Shown here: piece after piece, positions 26,901 through 33,876 of the stretch
How positions within the stretch are numbered: position 1 is the first letter of the stretch
Layout of the letters: the number at the start of each line of letters is the position of its first letter
NCBI RefSeq assembly: GCF_009769385.1
Contig: NZ_VKAB01000021.1
Coordinates: 167,751 to 231,750 of the forward strand
Direction: 5' to 3'
Length of the DNA: 64,000 bases
DNA from: Saccharothrix deserti
GTDB taxonomy: Bacteria > Actinomycetota > Actinomycetes > Mycobacteriales > Pseudonocardiaceae
The notes under the pieces: model-generated
What the model saw: only the letters and a program-made list of their open reading frames with translations
Told to the model about the DNA's origin: nothing
Database searches by the model: none
Made by a program: the position numbers and the translations under genes

Positions 26901-27305
26901 GCGGATGAGTCGGCAGGGCGGCCGCGTCGACGGATTCGCGTCCGTCGCCGAGGAAAGTCCGGACTCCACAGGGCAGGGTGGTTGTCAACGGCAACCAGGG
27001 GCGACCCTCGGGACAGTGCCACAGAGAACAGACCGCCTCGGCGCGAGCCGGGGTAAGGGTGAAACGGTGGTGTAAGAGACCACCAGCGTTCCCGGTGACG
27101 GGAGCGGCTAGGTAAACCCCACCCGGAGCAAGGCCAAGAGGGTGCCTCAGGGCACCTGCGCAGGCGATCGAGGGCGGCCCGCCCGATGCCTGCGGGTAGG
27201 CCGCAAGAGCCTGTCGGCAACGGCAGGCCGAGATGGATGGCCGCCGAACGGGACCGCCGCAAGGCGCCCGGGAACAGAATCCGGCTTACATGCCGACTCA
27301 TCCGC
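26901..27305 (+). ncRNA. rnpB: RNase P RNA (bacterial type A)
   Basis: About 405 nt with the conserved blocks of rnpB: GAGGAAAGTCCGGACTCCAC near the 5' end, CAGGGTGGTTGTCAACGGCAACC, GGTAAGGGTGAAACGGTG, the AGAGACCACCAG segment and AACAGAATCCGGCTTACA near the 3' end. The termini pair (GCGGATGAGTCGG at 26901 with CCGACTCATCCGC ending at 27305). A TATCCT box at 26889-26894 lies 6 nt before the predicted 5' end. RNase P RNA cleaves tRNA precursors. Confidence 0.96.
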
Positions 27306-27342
27306 CCAGTTCCACCCGGCCCGGGTCCCCGGTCCCCGCTGC

Positions 27343-27407
27343 CGGCTCGCCCAGGAGCCGAACCGCTGCCGATGAGCGCTTCACAACTGCCGGCTCGCCG
27401 GGAGCCG
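27343..27407. repeat. Two tandem hairpins with CGGCTC/GAGCCG stems
   Basis: CGGCTC (27343-27348) pairs with GAGCCG (27355-27360), and again CGGCTC (27391-27396) with GAGCCG (27402-27407). Both copies lie in a longer direct repeat beginning CTGCCGGCTCGCC, about 48 bp apart. They lie downstream of rnpB and may belong to its 3' trailer. Confidence 0.5.
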
Positions 27408-27446
27408 AACCGCCACCCGTGAACGCATGAACGCATGAACGCTTCG

Positions 27447-27473
27447 CAGGGGTCCTCGCCAGGGGGACCCCTG
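27447..27473 (+). terminator. Rho-independent-type terminator downstream of rnpB
   Basis: CAGGGGTCC (27447-27455) pairs perfectly with GGACCCCTG (27465-27473), with a 9-nt loop, followed by the T-rich TTCTTCATTCT. It is the first clear terminator after rnpB, about 140 nt beyond its mature 3' end. Confidence 0.75.
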
Positions 27474-27743
27474 TTCTTCATTCTGCCGGCGGGGTCCGAC
27501 AATTCCGCTCGCCGCGTTTGATCGCGGCTGATCCCAGGGGATGCGTGCCGCCGCCGTGAGTAGTGGCGCGATGTGGGTCGTGACCCGTCCGTGGACACAT
27601 GGGTCCGCCTGTAGATCCCTTGCGCGCCAACAGCGTTACACAAATGGGGCCGTTCGAGTGGTTCCTCGTATCAACCCGATCAGGTGGGAGTCCTCCCCGC
27701 AGACCACGGGCCTTGCCCCGAGGTACCACGAGGAGGGAAATCC

Positions 27744-29354
27744 ATGTCCACCACGAGAAGGCGCGCCACCACCTGGCTCGCCCTGACCGGCCTGATGGGT
27801 GCCGCGGCGATCACGGGGTCCGCCGCCACCGCCACGGCCGCACCGGCGGAGCTGCCGGTGTACGAGGTCCGGTCCGCCGGCCGCACCCCGGACGAGGCCA
27901 TCGCGCTGCAACGGGCGTTCGGCCTCAAGGACGTCCGACTCGCCGAGGACGGCTCGGTGTCGTTCGCCGACGAGTCGACCTACTTACGGGTTCCCGGCCT
28001 GGACAAGGGCGCGGGCAAACCGGACGAGGACGGCACCGAGACCACGCAGACGCTGCTCGACGTCGAAGCCCTGAGACGTCTGCGCGCCATCCCCGTCGAG
28101 GACGCCACCAAGAAGGCCCTCGAAAGCCTGCGCGGCGTCGGCCTGCTGCCCGACAACGCCACGCCGACCGCCAAGCAGACGACGTTCGAGATCGTCGACG
28201 CCGACAACAAGGCCGTGGCCTCCGCGCCGCTGGACACCGCCGTGTCGTTCGCCTTCACCCTCGACGGCGTGCCGCTGGAGGGTCCGGGCGCCAAGATCCG
28301 GATCGCGTTCGACGGCCAGGGCGCCGTGGCCGGTCTCACCCACAGCACCCGTGACCTGGTGAAGGCCGGCAGCGTGCCGGTGCTCGGCCTGGACGAGGGC
28401 AAGGCGCGGTGCGCCAAGGCGCTCGGCGCGAGCGTCCGCCCGACCGGTGTGTCGTACGTGTACGAGGCCCCACCGTTGTCCGAGAAGGTCGACAAGCTGG
28501 AGCCCGGCTTCCGCTGCGACGGCGTGAACACCGACGGCGCCGCCGTGCAGTCCGTCATCGTGGGCGCGGCCGTGGACGCGCAACTGCCGCAGCCCGGCCC
28601 GGTGCAGCCGCCGCGTTCGGAGAGCACCTTCAGCCCGCAGTGGACCAACCGGATCGACGTCGGCAGCGAGGGCACCGGCCCGTGCTCCGGCCTGCCGTGG
28701 ACGGCGAACAACGTCGCGTCGTTCAACAACCGGTTCACCGCCGCCGGCGTGCCGGTGCAGTTCAGCTGGCTCGACGGCAACGCGTGGGAGCGGGACTTCA
28801 AGGACCCGGCGTTCCCCGGTGGCCAGGACCAGCTGTACGCGGACGACGTGGACATGACCTACTGGCAGGGGCACGGCTCGCCGACCGGCTTCTCGTTCGC
28901 CGGGTGCAGCAGCAACACCGACACGTTCCTGTCGAACAACGACGCGCGCTGGGGCAACCGGGACGTCGAGTGGATGAGCCTGTTCACCTGCTCGATCCTG
29001 CAGGGCACGTCGGGCGGGCAGAGCTGGGCGACGCGCTGGGGCAAGGCGTTCAAGGGGCTGCACCAGATCAACAGCTTCGACACGGTGTCGTACCACAGCG
29101 CCGTGCACGGCGGGAAGTTCGCGAACTACCTGCTGCGGACGCCGTACGGGTGGTGGAACAAGCCGATGAAGGTCCGTGACGCGTGGGCGCAGGCGTCGAT
29201 CGACACCCAGCCGGCGTCGGTGACGTGGGCGACCATGGGGCCGATCGGCAGCGGCTGGATCGCCAACTTCGACGACTACTTCTGGAACAAGGGCCCGGTC
29301 GGCCCGGACACCCTGCCGACCGTCGGCTTCTGGCGTATCTCCGGATCCAGCTGA
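27744..29354 (+). CDS. Secreted DUF6345 protein, possible gingipain-like cysteine peptidase
   Basis: 536 residues. A signal peptide (about 1-33, ending TATAAPA) is followed by an N-terminal region (about 35-290) and a C-terminal DUF6345 domain (about 300-525). The latter has DVDMTYWQGHGSPTGFSF, with His near 376, and VEWMSLFTCSILQG, with Cys near 415, each after a hydrophobic strand. That is the spacing and context of the His/Cys dyad in clan CD peptidases such as gingipain (YTGHG). The peptidase assignment is my inference; DUF6345 has no established function I know of. ATG 27744 follows GAGGAGGGA. Confidence 0.75.
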   Translation: MSTTRRRATTWLALTGLMGAAAITGSAATATAAPAELPVYEVRSAGRTPDEAIALQRAFGLKDVRLAEDGSVSFADESTYLRVPGLDKGAGKPDEDGTETTQTLLDVEALRRLRAIPVEDATKKALESLRGVGLLPDNATPTAKQTTFEIVDADNKAVASAPLDTAVSFAFTLDGVPLEGPGAKIRIAFDGQGAVAGLTHSTRDLVKAGSVPVLGLDEGKARCAKALGASVRPTGVSYVYEAPPLSEKVDKLEPGFRCDGVNTDGAAVQSVIVGAAVDAQLPQPGPVQPPRSESTFSPQWTNRIDVGSEGTGPCSGLPWTANNVASFNNRFTAAGVPVQFSWLDGNAWERDFKDPAFPGGQDQLYADDVDMTYWQGHGSPTGFSFAGCSSNTDTFLSNNDARWGNRDVEWMSLFTCSILQGTSGGQSWATRWGKAFKGLHQINSFDTVSYHSAVHGGKFANYLLRTPYGWWNKPMKVRDAWAQASIDTQPASVTWATMGPIGSGWIANFDDYFWNKGPVGPDTLPTVGFWRISGSS

Positions 29355-29370
29355 CGCATCTCGTGTGACC

Positions 29371-29410
29371 GAGGGGTCCCTTCCGTCCTGGGGGTCGGGA
29401 GGGGCCCCTC
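29371..29410 (+). terminator. Long-stem terminator after DUF6345 gene
   Basis: GAGGGGTCCCTTCC (29371-29384) pairs over 14 bp (two G-U pairs) with GGGAGGGGCCCCTC (29397-29410), with a 12-nt loop. It starts 17 bp after the stop codon. No T-tract follows. Confidence 0.7.
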
Positions 29411-29439
29411 CGCGCGCTTCACCCGACCCGCCTCGCCCG

Positions 29440-29526
29440 TCCTGAGCGTTGAATTCGGGGGTCCTGAACGTAGGACACACCCGTTCCGAACGTAGGACTC
29501 ACGCGTCCTGAACGTAGGACACACCG
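29440..29526. repeat. 22-bp-period hairpin repeat array, three units (copy A)
   Basis: Units start at 29461, 29483 and 29505. The core GTCCTGAACGTAGGAC is itself a hairpin (GTCCT/AGGAC). The array is preceded by the flank TCCTGAGCGTTGAATTCGGGG. The same units and flank occur in the opposite orientation at 52156-52258. Both copies lie between converging genes. Confidence 0.85.
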
Positions 29527-29550
29527 GACTTGAGGGGGCGACTCGCGGGG

Positions 29551-29895
29551 TCAGGTGCGGCGGGAGGGGCGGCCGGGGGGCATGCGGAAGACCGGGCGGA
29601 AGGCTTCGCCGTTGTTGTAGCGGCGTTCGAGCTCGGCCACGTAGGCCGCTACGGCCGGGTTGACGATGTCGGCCAGGCTGCGGACGCCGGCCTCCGCCTC
29701 GTACGCCGCCAGGTAGGTGGCCGCCGCCCGCGCCCGCTCCAGCGTGTCCTGGTCGAAGTTGACCGTCCGCTGCACCCGCCGCCCGGTTTGCCGGTCCCCA
29801 CCGGTAACCTGATCACTGCCCGAGACGGCCACGGAGACGGTGATTTCGTTCACTCCGGTGGCTGGTTCGGGCACGGCCTCGGGCGGCTGGGTCAT
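29551..29895 (-). CDS. Ribbon-helix-helix DNA-binding protein
   Basis: 114 residues. The middle (VQRTVNFDQDTLERARAAATYLA, about 42-64) fits a ribbon-helix-helix fold, as in plasmid-type centromere-binding ParB/ParG-like or CopG-like proteins; the N-terminus is disordered and the C-terminus basic. No ParA lies beside it. ATG 29895 follows GAGGAGG. It faces away from the secretion operon across a 383-bp region with several dyads, so it is a candidate regulator of that operon. Confidence 0.65.
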   Translation of the reverse strand: MTQPPEAVPEPATGVNEITVSVAVSGSDQVTGGDRQTGRRVQRTVNFDQDTLERARAAATYLAAYEAEAGVRSLADIVNPAVAAYVAELERRYNNGEAFRPVFRMPPGRPSRRT

Positions 29896-30278
29896 CGGCG
29901 AGCCTCCTCGGCGTCGTCATTCCGGTGTGCGGACCATTCGGGTGCCTGCCGCTCCGCCGGACGGGGTAATCGGAGTGGCCGGCGGACAGAGGGCTGGAGG
30001 TCGTGCACACGGTGCGTGACCAGGGGGTTCGCAGTCGGGTGAACTATCTCAGCAATCGGGAGATTCCGGGGAGGTCGGTTCTCCGCCGGCTCCGCCCCAA
30101 CCATGATGTCTGTGGCCAGATTAGACGTAATCGACTGCCAGGGGAACGGTTATTGATCTACCCACCGCTAGCCGATCGACACACCTCGTGACGAAGACGT
30201 GTTCTACTCGATAGCGCACCAACCGGACGGGCACCCCTCGGCTCGCCCGGCGAAGTCCTGCGTACTCAGGAGTACGAG
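29896..30278. promoter_or_regulatory. Divergent regulatory region of RHH gene and secretion operon
   Basis: No gene is supported here; a 62-codon open frame from 30003 shows no protein-like pattern. The region is less GC-rich than its surroundings and contains the dyad GATTAGACGTAATC (30119-30132) and the ribosome-binding-site hairpin at 30261-30276. It must carry the promoters of both flanking units; no clear -35/-10 pair could be assigned. Confidence 0.5.
30261..30276 (+). promoter_or_regulatory. Hairpin holding the ribosome-binding site of the secretion operon
   Basis: CGTACT (30261-30266) pairs with AGTACG (30271-30276) around a CAGG tetraloop. The Shine-Dalgarno AGGAG (30268-30272) spans loop and stem, and ATG 30279 follows. 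Either a translation control hairpin or a protein operator would fit. Confidence 0.5.
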
Positions 30279-30554
30279 ATGACCGCCATGACCCTGGTAA
30301 CACTCGCCCAGCAGCAGCCGCCCAACCTGGGCACAGGCGGGGTGCGCCAGTGGATCCTCGACAACCTGGTTCCCCTCCTCTTGCTGACCGTTGCCCTGCT
30401 GCTGCTCTGGCTGGGCGGCGGCAAGGGCGACAACGCCGGGGTCATGCGCCGCCTCGGCGGCGTCATCATCGCGTTGGCGATCATCGGGCTGGCCGTCGGC
30501 GGGAACGCGGGCGCTATCGGCTCGTGGATCGCGGGCCTCTTCACCGGCGGGTGA
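30279..30554 (+). CDS. Small two-helix membrane protein, VirB2/pilin-like
   Basis: 91 residues with two hydrophobic helices (about 31-46, LVPLLLLTVALLLLWL, and 60-80, GVIIALAIIGLAVGGNAGAIG) separated by a short charged loop. This is the shape of VirB2/TrbC-type pilins. It is the first gene of the type IV secretion-like operon, directly before VirB3-like and VirB4-like genes, as in known systems. Family assignment rests on topology and position only. Confidence 0.6.
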   Translation: MTAMTLVTLAQQQPPNLGTGGVRQWILDNLVPLLLLTVALLLLWLGGGKGDNAGVMRRLGGVIIALAIIGLAVGGNAGAIGSWIAGLFTGG

Positions 30555-30557
30555 CCC

Positions 30558-31034
30558 TTGCGGGTACGCACTGACGACGAGGTCTACCGGGTCGACGCCG
30601 TCTGGCTCGGCCCGCCCAAAGCGACCTTCCCGTGGCGTGCGAGGTACGTCGCGTGGGGTGTCGGCATCGTGGTGTTCCTGTTGGTGACGGCTGTCCAGCG
30701 GCAGGTGGGCTTCGGTTTCGACTTCATCAACACCGGCTGGGGCTTCGTGATCACGATCGCCCTGACCAGGTTCATCTGTTCGCGGATCAGCCACGAGCGC
30801 CCGCTGTCGTCGGTCCTGACGATGTGGGCGCGTGAGCTGACCTCGCCGCGCGAGACGACGTCGGGTCGGGGTGGCGCGGCCAGCGCCGCGCGGATCCGGG
30901 TCAACCAGCAGCGTCCCCGCAAGCGTCCCAAGAACAGGGCGGCGAAGCGCGAGAGCGCCGCCGCCCGGTCCCAGCACCGCAGGCAGCAAGACCGCCGTCA
31001 GAAGGAGGTGCGCGGTGTTCGGACGCCGGCGTGA
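30558..31034 (+). CDS. VirB3/PrgI-like membrane protein
   Basis: 158 residues. Two membrane helices (about 30-48 and 55-72) precede a very basic, probably disordered tail. Its place immediately before the VirB4-type ATPase, and the topology, fit VirB3/PrgI-like inner-membrane subunits. TTG 30558 appears to be the start, since no ATG or GTG occurs in frame before the conserved part; GGCGGG lies upstream. Its end overlaps the ATPase gene by 20 bp. Confidence 0.6.
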   Translation: MRVRTDDEVYRVDAVWLGPPKATFPWRARYVAWGVGIVVFLLVTAVQRQVGFGFDFINTGWGFVITIALTRFICSRISHERPLSSVLTMWARELTSPRETTSGRGGAASAARIRVNQQRPRKRPKNRAAKRESAAARSQHRRQQDRRQKEVRGVRTPA

Positions 31035-33876
31035 CCGTGACCGACGATCCGCTGCGCACGTGGCCCAGCACGCCGCCGCCGCGCGCGACGACCGGAAGGT
31101 CTACAGCAAGCGCGGTCGCCGCCTGCCGGGCGAGCAGGCCGTGCCCAACTACACACCGTCGATCTCCGCCCGCAGCATCGACGGGCACCTGCTGCGCACC
31201 GGCCAGGAGGTGTACGCCTGGTACCGGCTCGCGCCGCAGCGCTGGTCGTTCCGGTCGGACTCGCAGCGGCAGGACCTGATCGCGGCGATCGCCGGTCAGT
31301 ACGCCGAGTTGCAGGGGCGCTGGATGCACCTGCGCGTGACGAACCGCCCGTACCCGATCCGGATGTGGGCCGAGGCGCACGTGCACAACGCCGTGCGCAG
31401 GCTCCCGGACACCCCCGGCACGCTGAGCTTCGACGACTACATGGTCGGCGAGCAGCAGCAGCTGATGGGCCGGTCGATGGCCGAGAAGGAGGTGTACCTC
31501 GGCGTCCAGGTGCAGACCCGCAACATGATGGACCGCGCGGTCGAACGCGCCGCTCCCGTGCTGCGCAAGGTGTTCCCGGACGCGGTGGACGCCGAACTGG
31601 TCGCCATCGAGTCGGAGATCGACCACCTCGACCAGGTGATCGGCTCCGCCGGTCTGGAGGGTCGCCCGGCCACGGCCGAGGAGATGTCCTGGCTGATGCA
31701 CCGGTCGTGCTCGCTGGGCCTGCCCGCGCCGCGCAACCTGCCCGCCGTGCCCGGCGCGCCGTGGGAGCCGGAGGACCTGGCCAGCTTCACCGACGCGGCG
31801 GACTTCCACCAGGAGCCGTACTCGCCGACGGTCACCGTGCGCGGCCGCACGGGCTCGAACGCGGGCATCAAGCGGCACGTCGCGGTGCTCACCGTGGGTC
31901 TGATGCACGGTCTGCAGATCCCCGAGCAGGACGACCCGTGGGTGCAGCGCTCGGACCGGCTGCCGGCCGCCGTGGAGTGGTCGGCGCGGATCTACGTGCG
32001 GCGTCCCGAAGAGGTCTCCGGCGAGTTGCAGCGGCAGATGAGCAAGGTCCGCTCGCAGGTGCGGCACTACACCGACGAGCACGAGCTGGAACCGCCGCAG
32101 TCGTTGGCACGTCAGGCGTCGCGCGTGCTGGAGATCGACGACGAGATGACGTCGGGCTTCACCGCGCTGGGCACGCGGGTGCGGAGCTGGTGGCGGCTCG
32201 CGGTGTCCGGGCCGACCGAGCGCGAGGCGCTGCGGCTCGCCCAGGGCCTGCTCGACCTCTACAAGCCGAAGGTGGCCATCGAGCACCCCGAGGCGCAGTA
32301 CGCGATCGCCCGCGAGTTCATCCCCGGCGAGCCGCTGTCGTCGTCGGCCTACCTGCGTCGCGGCTCGGTGCTGTGGGCGGCGTCCGCCGTCCCGACCGCC
32401 ACGGCCGAGGTGGGCGACCGGCGCGGCATCCTGCTGGGCGAGACGGTCACCGCGACCCGCCGCCCGGTGGCGTGGGACCCGTGGATGGCGCAGGAACTCC
32501 GCGACTCGTCCGGCCTGACCGCGATGGTCGCGGGTCTGGGCGCGGGCAAGTCGTTCCTCGGCGGTGGCATCGTCTACAAGACGTTGCGCGCCGGGGCGCA
32601 CTGGACGCTGCTGGACCCGTCGGGTCCGCTGGCCGCGCTGTGCGAACTGCCCGAGCTGAAGCCCTACGCCCGGCCGATCAACCTGCTCAACGCGCAGGCG
32701 GGCATCCTCAACCCGTACCGGGTGGTGGCCGAGCCGCAACTCGACCACTTCATGGACGAGGAGGACCCGGAACGGGCGTGGCGGCGTGAACGCGCTCTCG
32801 CCGCGGCCACCCGCCGTCGCCTCGTGCTGGACGTGCTGTCCGGCCTGGTGCCGTTCGAGGTGGCCCGGTTGCCGCAGACCCGGATCGTGCTGCTGCGCGC
32901 GGTCCGCACGGTCGGCGGCCGGCCCGACGCGCACCCCGGCCAGGTGTTCGAGGCGCTGCGGCGGGACGCGAGCGAGCACCACGAGCACGCGGTCGTCGTC
33001 GCCGACTTCCTGGACGAGATGCGGGAACGCATGTCGCTGCTCATCCCCGAGCAGGACGCCGACCCGTACAACGAGGCGCGCGACGACCGGCTCACCGTGC
33101 TGACCATGGCGGGCCTGAACCTGCCGAAGGACGGCGTCGGCCGCGAGCACTGGACGGACGCGGAAGCGCTCGGCGTGGAGATGCTGAACCTCGCCGCGTG
33201 GCTGACCCAGCGGTCGATCTACGAGCGGCCGAAGGACCTGCGCAAGGGCGTCTGGATCGACGAGGCGTTCTTCCTGTCCGAGGTGCCGACGGGCCGCGTG
33301 CTGATGAACCGGTTCGCCCGCGACTCGCGCAAGTGGAACGTCCGCGTGCTGCTGTCGTCGCAGATCCCGGCGGACTTCCTGAAGATCCAGGGCTTCGTCA
33401 CGCTGCTCGACTCGGTGTTCGTCGGCCGGTTGGACGACGACAACGCGCAGGCCGACGCGCTGCGGCTGCTCAAGGTGCCGGTCGGCGCAGGCTACGAGCA
33501 GGTCGTGGCGTCGCTCGGCCGCCGCCCCGGCGGCGTCCGCAACAACCTCGAACGCGACCGCGCGCCCCGCCAGTTCATCTTCGGCGACGGCGCGGGCGGC
33601 GTGGAGCGGATCCGGATCGACTTCTCCGGACCGCACCTGGAGCACCTGCGCAACTCGCTGGACACCACGCCGGACGCCCTGCGCGAGGGCGCGGAGTCGA
33701 CCGAGGTCGAGGTCTCCTCCCCGCCGCAGGACCCGTTCGCGTACGCCGAGCAGTACAGCGACGAGTACGACGACGAGTTGGCCGCCGACCTCGAAGTCGG
33801 CCTGACCGACGAACTGGTCGACTCGACACACGGCGAGGGAGGAAACCGCCGACCGGGCCGGGAAGGCGTCGCATGA
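31015..33876 (+). CDS. VirB4-like type IV secretion ATPase
   Basis: 953 residues. An N-terminal region of about 450 residues precedes the ATPase with Walker A GLGAGKS (near 508), Walker B GVWIDEAFFL (near 745) and the RDSRKWNVRVLLSSQIPADF segment typical of VirB4/TraC-like AAA+ proteins. The tail is acidic. It would power substrate or pilin movement across the membrane. GTG 31015 follows GGAGG at good spacing; the open frame further upstream lies in the preceding gene. It overlaps the next gene by 4 bp. Confidence 0.85.
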   Translation: MFGRRRDRDRRSAAHVAQHAAAARDDRKVYSKRGRRLPGEQAVPNYTPSISARSIDGHLLRTGQEVYAWYRLAPQRWSFRSDSQRQDLIAAIAGQYAELQGRWMHLRVTNRPYPIRMWAEAHVHNAVRRLPDTPGTLSFDDYMVGEQQQLMGRSMAEKEVYLGVQVQTRNMMDRAVERAAPVLRKVFPDAVDAELVAIESEIDHLDQVIGSAGLEGRPATAEEMSWLMHRSCSLGLPAPRNLPAVPGAPWEPEDLASFTDAADFHQEPYSPTVTVRGRTGSNAGIKRHVAVLTVGLMHGLQIPEQDDPWVQRSDRLPAAVEWSARIYVRRPEEVSGELQRQMSKVRSQVRHYTDEHELEPPQSLARQASRVLEIDDEMTSGFTALGTRVRSWWRLAVSGPTEREALRLAQGLLDLYKPKVAIEHPEAQYAIAREFIPGEPLSSSAYLRRGSVLWAASAVPTATAEVGDRRGILLGETVTATRRPVAWDPWMAQELRDSSGLTAMVAGLGAGKSFLGGGIVYKTLRAGAHWTLLDPSGPLAALCELPELKPYARPINLLNAQAGILNPYRVVAEPQLDHFMDEEDPERAWRRERALAAATRRRLVLDVLSGLVPFEVARLPQTRIVLLRAVRTVGGRPDAHPGQVFEALRRDASEHHEHAVVVADFLDEMRERMSLLIPEQDADPYNEARDDRLTVLTMAGLNLPKDGVGREHWTDAEALGVEMLNLAAWLTQRSIYERPKDLRKGVWIDEAFFLSEVPTGRVLMNRFARDSRKWNVRVLLSSQIPADFLKIQGFVTLLDSVFVGRLDDDNAQADALRLLKVPVGAGYEQVVASLGRRPGGVRNNLERDRAPRQFIFGDGAGGVERIRIDFSGPHLEHLRNSLDTTPDALREGAESTEVEVSSPPQDPFAYAEQYSDEYDDELAADLEVGLTDELVDSTHGEGGNRRPGREGVA

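Larger units (their letters stand above)
27306..27743. other. Intergenic region after rnpB: hairpin repeats and terminator
   Basis: No gene is supported in these 438 bases. It holds two tandem hairpin repeats (27343-27360 and 27391-27407), a triple GAACGCAT repeat (about 27420-27440), a strong terminator (27447-27473) and the upstream region of the DUF6345 gene. Confidence 0.6.

Noticed and set aside
29896..30278. Origin of transfer or att site next to the secretion operon
   Set aside because: Dyads are present, but no relaxase, integrase, tRNA gene or flanking direct repeat was seen to support either.
30901..33831. Very long minus-strand open frame (over 970 codons) opposite the VirB4-like gene
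   Set aside because: Stop-free antisense frames are expected in GC-rich DNA. The sequence is His/Arg/Gln-rich without motifs, and the plus strand has clear Walker motifs.
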